From: Amycolatopsis jejuensis
Lineage (GTDB): Bacteria; Actinomycetota; Actinomycetes; Mycobacteriales; Pseudonocardiaceae
Reading direction: 5' to 3'
Length of the DNA stretch: 64,000 bases
NCBI RefSeq assembly: GCF_000717335.1
Contig: NZ_JNYZ01000041.1
Coordinates: 1 to 64,000 of the forward strand
This document shows positions 54,190 to 62,998 of the stretch, piece by piece. The position numbers and the translations under genes are program-made. The notes under the pieces were generated by a model. That model saw only the letters and a program-made list of their open reading frames with translations. It was not told the origin of the DNA and made no database searches. Numbering within the stretch: the first letter of the stretch is position 1; each line of letters begins with the position of its first letter.

Positions 54190-54849
54190 ATGCGCGTTCT
54201 GGTCGCCGAGGACGAGCGTGCCCTTGCTGATCTGGTGGCGGCCGGGCTGCGGGCGGCGGCGATGGCGGTCGACGTCTGCTACGACGGGCTCGCGGCGCAG
54301 GAGCGGCTGGCCGTGCACGACTACGACGTGCTCGTGCTGGACCGTGACCTGCCCGGGATACACGGCGACGTGCTGTGTCGTGAAGTGGTCGAAAGTGCTT
54401 GCCGCACCAGGGTTTTGATGCTGACTGCAGCAGCGGCTCTCGGCGAGCGAGTCGGTGGCCTCGAACTGGGTGCCGACGACTACGTGACCAAGCCGTTCGA
54501 GTACCCGGAACTCCTGGCTCGCGTGCGCGCGCTCGGCCGGCGGACGCAGGCGGCGCTCCCGCCGGTGCTCACCGCCGCTGACCTCGTGCTGGACCCGGGG
54601 ACGCACTCGGTGACCCGCCGCGGGTTGCCGATTCGCTTGGCTCCGAAGGAATTCGCCGTACTGGAGACGCTGCTGCGGGCAGGCGGCGCGGTCGTCAGCG
54701 CCGAGCAGCTCCTGGAACAAGCGTGGGACGAATGCGCGGACCCGTTCACGGCTGCGGTCCGGGTCGCGATGTCCAAGCTGCGCGGTAAACTCGGAGATCC
54801 GCAGCTCATCGAAACCGTGCCCGGCACGGGATACCGGATCGCGCCGTGA
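54190..54849 (+). CDS. OmpR-family response regulator (second TCS)
   Basis: A 219-residue regulator with receiver Asp51 in LVLDRDLPG, the Lys in YVTKPFEYPE and a winged-helix domain ending IETVPGTGYRI. GGAGGAACA precedes the ATG. It is divergent from the secreted peptidase gene with 100 bases between them, making that gene a possible target. Its stop overlaps the kinase GTG by 4 bases. Confidence 0.92.
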   Translation: MRVLVAEDERALADLVAAGLRAAAMAVDVCYDGLAAQERLAVHDYDVLVLDRDLPGIHGDVLCREVVESACRTRVLMLTAAAALGERVGGLELGADDYVTKPFEYPELLARVRALGRRTQAALPPVLTAADLVLDPGTHSVTRRGLPIRLAPKEFAVLETLLRAGGAVVSAEQLLEQAWDECADPFTAAVRVAMSKLRGKLGDPQLIETVPGTGYRIAP

Positions 54850-56066
54850 GGATCACCGTTCGCGCGAAGCTCACCGCGTGGTACGGGCTGCTGTTCGCCG
54901 CTGGCGGGCTAATCCTGGTGCTGGCGGTCTACCTGCTGGTCGAGAGCGGGTTGGTCGTGGAGCTGTCGGCCGCGGTCGTGAAGGTGACCGACGACGCGGC
55001 CGGACCTGCGGCGCAAGGGACAGGTCCGCCGGCGATCGCCCTTGCCGCTCGCGTCTCGTCCGACACCGTGCTGACCAAACTTCTTGTCGTGTCGGGCATT
55101 TGCCTGCTGGTGCTGGCGGTGATCGCGGTGGCGGTCGGCTGGTGGATGTCCGGACGGGTGCTGCGGCCGTTGCGCCGGATCAGCGCCACTGCGCAGCAAC
55201 TGTCGTCCGAAACCTTGCACGAACGCATCGCGATGTCCGGCCCCCGCGACGAGCTGACCGAACTGGCCGAGACTTTCGACCGGATGCTCGACCGGCTGGA
55301 GGCGTCGTTCGAGAGCCAGCGGCGGTTCGTCGCGAATGCCTCGCACGAGCTGCGGACCCCGCTCGCCATCCAGCGGGCCGCGGTCCAAATCGGACTCGAG
55401 GGCGCCGCCGATCCCGTGCTGGTCGGGCAGTTGCTCGCCGCGAACCGGCGCAGCGAACGGCTCATCGACGGCCTCCTGGTACTCGCCCGCAGTGACCGTG
55501 GCCTGGAGCGCCGGGAGCCGGTGCCGCTGCACGAGGTGGTCCGGCGGGAGCTTGCGCGCTTTGCTGCGGAGATCAGTGTCAGGAACCTGCGGGTGGTCGA
55601 CGACCTGCAGGAATGCTGGGTGTCCGGCGATCGGCTCCTGGTCGGCCAGCTCGCCGGGAACCTGATCGGCAATGCGGTTCAGTACAATGTGGACGGTGGG
55701 GAGCTGCGGCTGGGCGTGAGTCCCGACGGCGGATTCTCGGTCAGCAACGACGGACCGGAGGTGGACCCCGGCAGCGTCGGCGAATTGTTCGAGCCGTTTC
55801 AGCGCGGGGCCGAGCGGATTACGTCGGACTGCGGCGCCGGTCTGGGGCTTTCGATCGTCAAGTCGATCACGGCGGCGCACGGTGGGACAGTCTGCGCGAA
55901 GGCTCGAACCGGTGGTGGGTTGGTTGTCCACGTCGCGCTGCCGGTGGTACCTGCCGAGGCGGCCGATCGCCGGGATCACGTAGTGGGCCGGGGCCAGGCG
56001 ATAGTGGACCTGGGTCAACTAGGAGCGGACCAGGGTCAACCGGTGGAGCATCGGGTCAGCCGGTAG
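54846..56066 (+). CDS. Sensor histidine kinase with a repeat-derived C-terminus
   Basis: A 406-residue kinase. Two membrane helices (12-33 and 80-100) flank a short sensor loop; HAMP and the H-box FVANASHELRTPLAIQR with His167 follow; the ATPase domain has NLIGNAVQYN and GAGLGLSIVKSI. The domain ends near residue 375; the last 30 residues (GQAIVDLGQLGADQGQPVEH) are encoded by the start of the 21-bp minisatellite at 55983, giving a 7-residue periodicity. The tail is therefore probably variable between strains. Confidence 0.92.
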   Translation: MRITVRAKLTAWYGLLFAAGGLILVLAVYLLVESGLVVELSAAVVKVTDDAAGPAAQGTGPPAIALAARVSSDTVLTKLLVVSGICLLVLAVIAVAVGWWMSGRVLRPLRRISATAQQLSSETLHERIAMSGPRDELTELAETFDRMLDRLEASFESQRRFVANASHELRTPLAIQRAAVQIGLEGAADPVLVGQLLAANRRSERLIDGLLVLARSDRGLERREPVPLHEVVRRELARFAAEISVRNLRVVDDLQECWVSGDRLLVGQLAGNLIGNAVQYNVDGGELRLGVSPDGGFSVSNDGPEVDPGSVGELFEPFQRGAERITSDCGAGLGLSIVKSITAAHGGTVCAKARTGGGLVVHVALPVVPAEAADRRDHVVGRGQAIVDLGQLGADQGQPVEHRVSR

Positions 56067-56347
56067 TGGACGCGGGTTAGTGGACCGAGGTCAGCCGTTG
56101 GCGCACCAGGGTGGGCCGGTCGGACCAGGGTAAGCCGGTCGTGGACCGGGGTCGGGTGGTCGTGGGCCAGGGCCAGCCGGTAGTGCACTGAGGTCAGCCG
56201 GTGGCGGACCAGGGTGAGCCGGTCGTGGACCGGGGTCAGCCAGTCGTGGCCAGGGGCAGCCGGTAGCGCACCGAGGTCAGCAGGTCGTGGACTGGGGCCA
56301 GTCGGCAGTGGGCCGGGGTCAGGCGGCAGTGAACTGCGGCCAGCCGG
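55983..56347. repeat. 21-bp minisatellite overlapping the kinase 3' end
   Basis: About 18 degenerate units of 21 bases (some 14, 19 or 20) with consensus GTGGACCRGGGTCAGCCGGT run from inside the kinase gene into the spacer. The first four or so units are translated. The unit length is a multiple of three, so unit gains keep the frame until a stop arises. The rest of the 390-base spacer before 56457 has no gene. Confidence 0.9.
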
Positions 56348-56456
56348 ACGCCACGGTCGACTCGCCGGGAGCCACGTCGGTGCAGGAAACGTCGGCCGGA
56401 TCACGGCGAGTGCACCACTTCCGATAACTGCGGTGAAAGCGCCGCGATGGAACGGT

Positions 56457-57257
56457 TCAGCGAGCCAGCCACCGGTACAGCACGGCGGTGAGCGCCTCCG
56501 GGGCGTCGAGCTGGATCAGGTGCCCGGCTGACCGGACGAGTTCCAGTCCGGCGCCTGGGATCAGACCGGCGAGCCGGTGCGCGCGGTCGACCGGGATCCA
56601 GGTGTCCTCGGTGCCCCACACCACCAGCGTGGGCACGCTGACGGCGCGGTAGCGCGGCTCGATCTCGTCGGTGTACCGCTGATCAGCCTGCGAGATTTGC
56701 CGATAGAAGGCCGCCTGCCCCGTGGAGCCGAGCCACGGGGCGACGAGCATGTCGTGCGCTTCGGCCGACAGCGGGCGGTGTGCTGCGCCCGCGATGTACT
56801 CCCGTACCAATGCCTCGTGCAACGTCGGCGGCAGCTGCGCGAAGACGGATGCGTTTTCCGCCACCAGGCGGAAGAAATCCGACCCCCATGGCGCCAAAGC
56901 GACCACGTCCACCAACGCCAATGAACGGTAAGCCGCGCCGTGCAACAGATACGCTCGCAGGCTGACCGCGCCGCCGTAGTCGTGCGCGATCACGTCCGGT
57001 TCCGATAAACCCCAGTGGTTCAACAGGGCGGCGAAGGTTTCGCCTTGTGCGGCCAGTGAGACGTCCTGGCCATCGGCCATCGTGGACTCGCCGTAGCCTG
57101 GCATGTCCCACAGGTAGACCGTGTGGTCGCGCGCGAACGTCGCCGCGATCGGTTCCCACAGTTTCGACGACCACGGCGTGCCGTGGCAGAACACGAGCGG
57201 TGGCCCCGAACCTTGGCGGGACCACCGGATTTCCTGACCGTGCCAGGTGAATATCAC
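56457..57257 (-). CDS. Alpha/beta hydrolase with an Asp nucleophile (dehalogenase/epoxide hydrolase type)
   Basis: A 266-residue hydrolase. The nucleophile elbow is IAHDYGGAV with Asp93 instead of Ser, as in haloalkane or fluoroacetate dehalogenases and epoxide hydrolases. The acid is Asp218 in WGTEDTWIP and the base His246 in [11 protein letters not shown]; the oxyanion segment is FCHGTPWSS. The GTG start overlaps the oxidoreductase stop (GTGA), so both are co-translated. Substrate unknown. Confidence 0.88.
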   Translation of the reverse strand: MIFTWHGQEIRWSRQGSGPPLVFCHGTPWSSKLWEPIAATFARDHTVYLWDMPGYGESTMADGQDVSLAAQGETFAALLNHWGLSEPDVIAHDYGGAVSLRAYLLHGAAYRSLALVDVVALAPWGSDFFRLVAENASVFAQLPPTLHEALVREYIAGAAHRPLSAEAHDMLVAPWLGSTGQAAFYRQISQADQRYTDEIEPRYRAVSVPTLVVWGTEDTWIPVDRAHRLAGLIPGAGLELVRSAGHLIQLDAPEALTAVLYRWLAR

Positions 57258-58249
57258 CGCTTGAGGTCGGCGACGATCTCGTACGACCGCACGCGGTCCT
57301 CATGACCGTGTACCATGGTGGTGATCATCAGTTCATTCGCATCAGTGTCACCCAGTAATTGATCCAGTCCTTTTCGGACGGTTTCCGGTGAGCCGACGAT
57401 GCTCGAACCGAACCGCTCGGCAAGAAATGCGCGGTCCATTTCGGTGTACGGGTAGTCCGCGGCTTCTTCGGGCGTCGGCAGCGCGATCGGACGGCCGCGG
57501 CGCAGGCTGAGGAAGGTCAGGCCGCTCGGTCCGGCAACGAACTGTGCGCGCTCGTCGGTCTCGGCGGCGATCACCTGCACGCCCAGCATCACGTACGGCT
57601 CGGAAAGCACCTCGGACGGGCGGAAGTTCTCGCGGTACAGCCGTACCGCGGGCAGCGTGTTCTCGGCTGCGAAGTGGTGCGCGAAGGAGAACGGCAGGCC
57701 GAGCCGTCCGGCGAGCTGCGCGCTGAAGCCGGACGAACCGAGCAGCCACACCGGCGGCTTGTTCCCCTCGGCGGTCACCGCGTTGACGCCGCGCGCCGGG
57801 TCCGGCTCGAAGTAGGCGATGAGCTCCATCAGGTGCTCGGGGAAGTTGTCCGCGGACAGGCCGCCAGGCCCGCGCAGGGCGAGCGCGGTGCGCTGGTCGG
57901 TGCCCGGCGCGCGGCCGATGCCCAGGTCGATCCGGCCCGGGTGGAACGCTTCCAGCGTGCCGAACTGTTCGGCCACCACGAGCGGCGCGTGGTTCGGCAG
58001 CATGATGCCGCCGGAGCCGACGCGAATGGTGTCGGTGGCATCTGCGACGTGCCCGATCAGCACCGCCGTCGCCGAGCTGGCGATGCCCGGCATGTTGTGG
58101 TGTTCGGCGAGCCAGTACCGGTGGTAGCCCAGCCGTTCGGCGTTACGGGCGAGGTCGAGGGTGTTGCGGAGCGCTTCGCCGACCCCCTTCCCCTCGGATA
58201 CCGGGGACAGGTCGAGCACGGACAGCGGCACGTCAGGCAGGGAGGTCAC
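57254..58249 (-). CDS. LLM class flavin-dependent oxidoreductase (luciferase-like)
   Basis: A 331-residue bacterial luciferase-family protein. N-terminal [37 protein letters not shown] and [17 protein letters not shown] are characteristic of the MsnO8 type LLM group. It uses FMN or F420; the sequence alone does not say which. GTG at 58249 begins where homology begins. It is upstream of and overlaps the Asp-type hydrolase gene, so the pair may degrade one compound together. Confidence 0.88.
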   Translation of the reverse strand: MTSLPDVPLSVLDLSPVSEGKGVGEALRNTLDLARNAERLGYHRYWLAEHHNMPGIASSATAVLIGHVADATDTIRVGSGGIMLPNHAPLVVAEQFGTLEAFHPGRIDLGIGRAPGTDQRTALALRGPGGLSADNFPEHLMELIAYFEPDPARGVNAVTAEGNKPPVWLLGSSGFSAQLAGRLGLPFSFAHHFAAENTLPAVRLYRENFRPSEVLSEPYVMLGVQVIAAETDERAQFVAGPSGLTFLSLRRGRPIALPTPEEAADYPYTEMDRAFLAERFGSSIVGSPETVRKGLDQLLGDTDANELMITTMVHGHEDRVRSYEIVADLKR

Positions 58250-58614
58250 GTTCAGCCGTAACGCGCGCGGGCCCGATTCCCTTCCCGCTCCGTCGGCGGT
58301 CGTACCCGGCCCAAAGCCTTCGGCAGCCGAAACCCGGTCCAGATGACGCCAGCGGCGGTGCCGGTCCGATCCCCTCGGCGGCTGCACCGGTCCAAATGCC
58401 GCTGGCGCCTCGTGCAGGTCCGAAAGCCGTCAGCGGTCTTGACGGTCCGATCCCGTTAGCGGCTGCACCGGTCCAAAGCTGTCAGCGGCCGAAACCCGGT
58501 CCAGATGACGCCAGCGGCGGTGCCGGTCCGATCCCCTCGCCGACTGCACCGGCCCGAATGCCGTAGGCGGCCGAAACCCGGTCCAGATGACACCAGCGGC
58601 CGTACCGCAAGTGC
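58250..58614. repeat. Non-coding spacer with 52-bp direct repeats
   Basis: The 52 bases at 58326-58377 recur identically at 58488-58539, and a shorter third copy with one change lies at 58570-58600. Each contains GAAACCCGGTCCAGATGACG. Between them GGCTGCACCGGTCCAAA-type units also repeat. No supported gene; the LLM promoter and the helD 3' end flank it. Confidence 0.88.
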
Positions 58615-60732
58615 TCAGGCAGGCAGCCAGTCCGGATCCGAGGTCAGCACGATCAGCTGCTGCGTCGCCCGCGTAAGCGCGACATACAGCACCCGCCGCC
58701 CGGTGGAGGACTCGGTGACCAGGTCCATTGGCTCGACCAGGGCCACCGCGTCGTACTCGAGGCCCTTCGAATCGAGGCTGCCGACGACCTTGAGCCGCTC
58801 GTCGGAGTGGCCGGTGAGCCAGCCTTCGACCTCCTCGACGCGGGCCATCGCCGTGATCACGCCGACCGTGCCCTCGACGGCGCCGAGCAGCTCCTTCACC
58901 GCGGCCTGCGTCGCGGTGGCCAGCGCCGCTCGGTCGACCGGGCGCACCTCGGGCTCGATTCCCGTGGTGCGCACGGCTTTCGGGAGCTCGTCGGCCTGCG
59001 CGTGCCCGGCTACGACCTTCGCGGCGAGGTCGAAGATCTCGGCCGAGTTGCGGTAGTTCGTGCGCAGCGTGTAGCGGCGGCGCGCGGTCTTGACGCCGAA
59101 TGCCTGGTCACGCGCTTGCGCCGCCTCGGCCGGGTCCGGCCACGAGCTCTGCACCGGGTCGCCGACCACCGTCCAGCTCGCGTATTTGCCGCGCCGCCCG
59201 ACCATTCGCCACTGCATCGGCGAAAGGTCCTGCGATTCGTCGACGACCACGTGCGAGTACTCGTCGTAGTGCTCCGGACGGTGCGGCGCACCGCCACCTC
59301 CGCGCTCGGGCTGCACCTCGACCACGGTCTGCCGGCGACGCCGCTTCGATTCCGGCCCGACCAGCACACGCAGCTCGTCCAGCAACGCGATGTCGGCCAC
59401 CGACCAGCCCCTCGACCGGTCCGCGAAATCCGCCGCCAGCAGGCTGATCTCGGTGCGGCTCAGCACGCCTTTCGCGACCGCGGTCAGACGCTTCTCGTCG
59501 CCGAGCCACTTGAGTACCTGCGCCGGGTACAGCACCGGCCACCACACCACGAGGAAGCGGTGGAAGTCGATGCGCTCGCCGAGGTCGGTGATCAGCTCGG
59601 GGCGGTCGACCTCCTTGCCGTCGGCCTTCGCGTACTCCTCGGCCTTGTCCGCGAGAGCCCCGAGCAGCAGCTCGGCCACGCGTACGCGTGACCGGTTCGG
59701 CGGAGCACCCTGCGTGTGCGCCTTACGCCGTACCTTCTCCAGCTCGCGCGAAGTGAGCTTCAGGACTTCGCCGCGGTACACGATGCGCATCTCCGTAGGC
59801 GCTTCGGGCGGCGTGTCACGTAACGCGCGCAGTAGTACCTTTCGCATCCGCAGTGAACCCTTGACCGCGGCCAGCGCGGCTGTGTCCTGACGCGTCGCTT
59901 CGAGCCCGTCGAGCACTTCGCCGAGCGCGCGCAGCTCTACGTTCGTCTCGCCCATCGACGGCAACACGCGCGAGATGTACGTGGTGAACACGCCGGACGG
60001 CCCGATTACCAGCACGCCGGCGCCGCCCAGCTGACGACGGTGCCGGTACAGCAGGTACGCCGCGCGGTGCAGGGCGACGGCTGTCTTGCCGGTACCCGGT
60101 CCGCCGGTGATCTCCGTGACCCCGCGCCACGGCGCGCGGATGACCTCGTCCTGCTCCTTCTGGATCGTGGCCACGATGTCGCGCATCTTCTCGCCGCGCG
60201 AGCGGCCGAGCGCGGCCATCAGCGCGCCCTCGCCGACGATCTGCATGTCCTCCGGCACGGCGTCGGCGATCAGCACGTCGTCGTCGACGTCGAGCACCGT
60301 CTGCCCGGAGCAGCGGATCACCCGGCGGCGCACGACGTCCATCGGCTCCTCGGCGGTGGCCTGGTAGAACGCGGCGGCGGCCGGGGCACGCCAGTCGGTG
60401 ACGAGGTTGTCGAACTCGGTGTCGCGGATGCCGAGGCGGCCCACGTAGATGTGCTCACGGTCGAGGTGGTCGAGACGGCCGAACACCAGGCCCTCGTACT
60501 CGGCGTCGAGCGTCTGCAGCGTCTGGTTGGCGTGGTAGACCATCATGTCGCGTTCGAAGAGCATCGAGGCCTGTTCGAAGATCGCCTCGCGCTGGGCGCC
60601 CTGGCCGAGTTCGTAGCCCTTCGTCCGCATCGCCTCGGCCTGGGCCCGCAGCTCGGCGAGACGGGTGTAGACCCGGTCGACGTGGGCCTGCTCGACGGCG
60701 ATCTCAGCCCGTCTCACCCGGGGTTCCGACAC
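58615..60732 (-). CDS. helD: HelD-family RNA polymerase recycling helicase
   Basis: A 705-residue UvrD-like superfamily 1 ATPase. The N-terminal 75 residues are an antiparallel coiled coil (EQAHVDRVYTRLAELRAQAE ... SMLFERDMMVYHANQTLQ) as in HelD, which reaches into RNA polymerase. Walker A is GGPGTGKTAVALHRAAYLL (from 210), Walker B VVVDESQDLSPMQWRM. GTG at 60732 follows AAGGGAG. In related actinobacteria HelD/HelR removes rifamycins from polymerase. No rifampicin-associated element was recognised upstream. Confidence 0.92.
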   Translation of the reverse strand: MSEPRVRRAEIAVEQAHVDRVYTRLAELRAQAEAMRTKGYELGQGAQREAIFEQASMLFERDMMVYHANQTLQTLDAEYEGLVFGRLDHLDREHIYVGRLGIRDTEFDNLVTDWRAPAAAAFYQATAEEPMDVVRRRVIRCSGQTVLDVDDDVLIADAVPEDMQIVGEGALMAALGRSRGEKMRDIVATIQKEQDEVIRAPWRGVTEITGGPGTGKTAVALHRAAYLLYRHRRQLGGAGVLVIGPSGVFTTYISRVLPSMGETNVELRALGEVLDGLEATRQDTAALAAVKGSLRMRKVLLRALRDTPPEAPTEMRIVYRGEVLKLTSRELEKVRRKAHTQGAPPNRSRVRVAELLLGALADKAEEYAKADGKEVDRPELITDLGERIDFHRFLVVWWPVLYPAQVLKWLGDEKRLTAVAKGVLSRTEISLLAADFADRSRGWSVADIALLDELRVLVGPESKRRRRQTVVEVQPERGGGGAPHRPEHYDEYSHVVVDESQDLSPMQWRMVGRRGKYASWTVVGDPVQSSWPDPAEAAQARDQAFGVKTARRRYTLRTNYRNSAEIFDLAAKVVAGHAQADELPKAVRTTGIEPEVRPVDRAALATATQAAVKELLGAVEGTVGVITAMARVEEVEGWLTGHSDERLKVVGSLDSKGLEYDAVALVEPMDLVTESSTGRRVLYVALTRATQQLIVLTSDPDWLPA

Positions 60733-60855
60733 GCAACGCTCCCTTGAACAGCTCAGTCGCCTCTGGAGGGCGAAGAACGACTCTACGCGCCCGCGCGCGT
60801 GGGTTCGGCAAGTCCTGCCCAACGCCACGTCGCGACCTTCGGCGAAGATGGCCGG

Positions 60856-61440
60856 GTGACCAGGATCGTGGCGGGGAAGGCGGGCGGGCGGCGGTTGAAG
60901 GTGCCGCCGAAGGGCACTCGCCCGACGTCGGAGCGCGTACGGGAGGCACTCTTCAACGCGCTCGAAGTAGCCGGTGAGCTGGACGGCGCGCGCGTACTCG
61001 ACCTGTACGCGGGCTCCGGCGCGCTCGGTCTCGAAGCGCTTTCGCGCGGCGCGGCCGACGCGTGGTTCGTGGAAGCCGACCGTCGTGCCGCTGATGTGCT
61101 TCGCGGCAACGTCGCCGAGCTGCGGCTGGGTGGCACGGTCCGGCCAGGGCAGGTGGAGACGGTCGTCGCGGCACCGGCGCCTGTGGAGTTCGACCTGGTG
61201 CTCGCAGACCCGCCGTACGCCGTTGACGCCGCTTCGCTGGGCACTGTGCTCGCCGCGCTCGACAGCGGCGGCTGGCTCGCCGACGGCGCACTGGCGGTGA
61301 TCGAACGGGCTTCGCGTGACGGTGCGCCGGACTGGCCTTCGGCGTTTCACCCGCTTCGCGACAAGCGTTACGGCGACACGGCGCTGTATTGGGCCGAGTA
61401 CCGACGCAGTGTGACGCAGTCCGCACGAGAGCGCGCGTAG
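60856..61440 (+). CDS. rsmD: 16S rRNA (guanine966-N2)-methyltransferase
   Basis: A 194-residue RsmD enzyme. It begins RIVAGKAGGRRLKVP, has the SAM motif VLDLYAGSGALGLEALSRGA and the catalytic DPPY in LVLADPPYAVD. The GTG at 60856 is chosen because the conserved start lies there. It precedes coaD, as in most actinobacteria. Confidence 0.96.
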   Translation: MTRIVAGKAGGRRLKVPPKGTRPTSERVREALFNALEVAGELDGARVLDLYAGSGALGLEALSRGAADAWFVEADRRAADVLRGNVAELRLGGTVRPGQVETVVAAPAPVEFDLVLADPPYAVDAASLGTVLAALDSGGWLADGALAVIERASRDGAPDWPSAFHPLRDKRYGDTALYWAEYRRSVTQSARERA

Positions 61441-61466
61441 CGGCTTCGCTTGATAGCGTCCGCGAC

Positions 61467-61949
61467 ATGCGGCGTGCGGTTTGTCCCGGCTCTTACGACC
61501 CGGCCACCAACGGACATCTCGACATCATCGAGCGGGCTTCGGTGCTCTTCGACGAGGTCGTCGTCGCAGTGGGGGTGAACAAGAGCAAGAAGGGCCTGTT
61601 CACGGTCGAGGAACGGATGGACATGCTGCGCGAGATCACCGCGAAGCTGCCCAACGTGCGCGTCGATTCGTGGCACGGCCTGCTCGTGGACTACTGCCGC
61701 GACAACGACATCGCGGCGGTCGCGAAGGGCCTTCGCTCGGTCAGCGACTTCGACTACGAGCTGCAGATGGCGCAGATGAACCGCGAGCTCACCGGCCTCG
61801 AGACGCTCCTGATGGCCAACAACCCGGCGTACGGCTTCGTGTCCAGCTCGCTGGTGAAGGAGGTCGCGGCCCTCGGCGGCGACATCGTGAACCTCGTGCC
61901 GCCGGTGGTGTACGAGCGGCTGACCGAGGTGTACAAGAACCGCGACTGA
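61467..61949 (+). CDS. coaD: Pantetheine-phosphate adenylyltransferase
   Basis: A 160-residue nucleotidyltransferase that makes dephospho-CoA. The ATP site PGSYDPATNGHLDIIERA and the C-terminal FVSSSLVKEVAALGGDI are the family hallmarks; length is standard. It lies 26 bases after rsmD. A palindromic repeat begins 8 bases after its stop and probably ends transcription. Confidence 0.97.
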   Translation: MRRAVCPGSYDPATNGHLDIIERASVLFDEVVVAVGVNKSKKGLFTVEERMDMLREITAKLPNVRVDSWHGLLVDYCRDNDIAAVAKGLRSVSDFDYELQMAQMNRELTGLETLLMANNPAYGFVSSSLVKEVAALGGDIVNLVPPVVYERLTEVYKNRD

Positions 61950-61957
61950 GCCGAAGC

Positions 61958-62008
61958 CCGTGAAGGGAACCATCACGGAATCAGCTGGCCTGATGGTTCC
62001 CTTCACGG
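61958..62008. repeat. Dispersed palindromic element, copy 3
   Basis: Perfect 18-bp arms CCGTGAAGGGAACCATCA (61958-61975) and complement (61991-62008), 15-base loop CGGAATCAGCTGGCC. It is the longest-armed copy and starts 8 bases after the coaD stop codon, so it can act as terminator. Confidence 0.88.
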
Positions 62009-62145
62009 CTTTGTGGCGGGAAGGGCAAGCGGGACGGGCGATTTCGCCTGAACGGCTTCCTACCTTCGTCGGGATTTCGGCCCTGCCACGGGATTGTTCA
62101 ACTCGCGGCATCCTCCTGACCACCCTATCGGGTTACCGTCCGAAA

Positions 62146-62844
62146 ATGACCAACCGTCGCAGCCGCATAGTCGGTGTCCTTTTCGCAGTGCTGGTCGGTT
62201 TCCTGGGGTTCGGCTCGGCCGCGGAGGCCGTCCCGCTCGCCCCGGCGACCGCCCTGCAGAACTCGTGCGGTGACCTGTCCGGCTTCAAGCACACGACGCT
62301 GTCCGCGTTGCCGCCGCAGGCCACGGACACGTACAACCTGATCCAGAAGGGCGGCCCGTACCCGTACCCGAAGAACGACGGCGTGGTGTTCTCGAACCGC
62401 GAAGGGATCCTGCCGTCCTGCGCGTCGAGCTACTACCACGAGTACACGGTGCCTACGCCCGGTTCCAGCAACCGCGGCACCCGCCGGATCGTGACCGGCA
62501 ATGGTGGCGAGTACTTCTACACCGGCGACCACTACGCGTCGTTCCAGGTGATCGACATCAACAGCAGTGGCACGAAGTGCGGTGACCTGTCGAAGCTGCG
62601 CACTGTCGGCTACTCGACGCTGTCTGCCGACGCGAAGAAGGTTGTCGACGGCGTACGCGCGGGCAGTCTCAGCAATGGCAAGACGTACGAGAACCGCGAA
62701 GGCGTGCTGCCGTCGTGCGCGTCTGGCTACTACACGCTGTACGCGGTCGGCGCCGACGACCGGGTGATCTCCGGCAAGGGCGGCGAACTCGCCTACACGC
62801 CGGACCACTACGCGACGTTCGGGAAGGTCGACCTCGGGGGCTGA
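62146..62844 (+). CDS. Secreted protein with two tandem guanyl-specific ribonuclease domains
   Basis: A 232-residue exported protein: signal peptide about 1-28, then two copies of the RNase Sa/N1-type fold. Domain 1 (about 40-137) keeps the residues equivalent to RNase Sa Glu41, Glu54, Arg69 and His85 as Glu86 (NREG), Glu99 (YYHEYTV), Arg114 and His129 (GDHYASF). Domain 2 (about 144-230) keeps the guanine-binding Glu184, Arg206 and His221, but the base Glu54 is replaced: the segment reads YYTLYAV with Leu198. Cys pairs (41/92, 145/191) suggest one disulfide per domain. Domain 2 is probably a degenerate duplicate. No barstar-like inhibitor gene is next to it. Confidence 0.92.
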   Translation: MTNRRSRIVGVLFAVLVGFLGFGSAAEAVPLAPATALQNSCGDLSGFKHTTLSALPPQATDTYNLIQKGGPYPYPKNDGVVFSNREGILPSCASSYYHEYTVPTPGSSNRGTRRIVTGNGGEYFYTGDHYASFQVIDINSSGTKCGDLSKLRTVGYSTLSADAKKVVDGVRAGSLSNGKTYENREGVLPSCASGYYTLYAVGADDRVISGKGGELAYTPDHYATFGKVDLGG

Positions 62845-62998
62845 TCGGCGCGCCGCGGGTACCGCCCCACCAGCGGGTGAAGCGGTACCGGCCCGGCCGG
62901 GTGAGGACACGCCCGGTCGGGTGCGCGTTCACCGGTTCAGGCTGTCCAGCGGGCAGACTGGACGGCAGTGATCGGGGAATCTGCTTGAGGGAGTGGCC

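Noticed and set aside
52191..54230. 679-codon plus-strand frame
   Set aside because: Antisense to the secreted aminopeptidase, whose signal peptide and catalytic motifs are clear on the minus strand.
60733..60855. Rifampicin-associated element upstream of helD
   Set aside because: No clear inverted repeat of the expected kind is visible in the 123-bp spacer.
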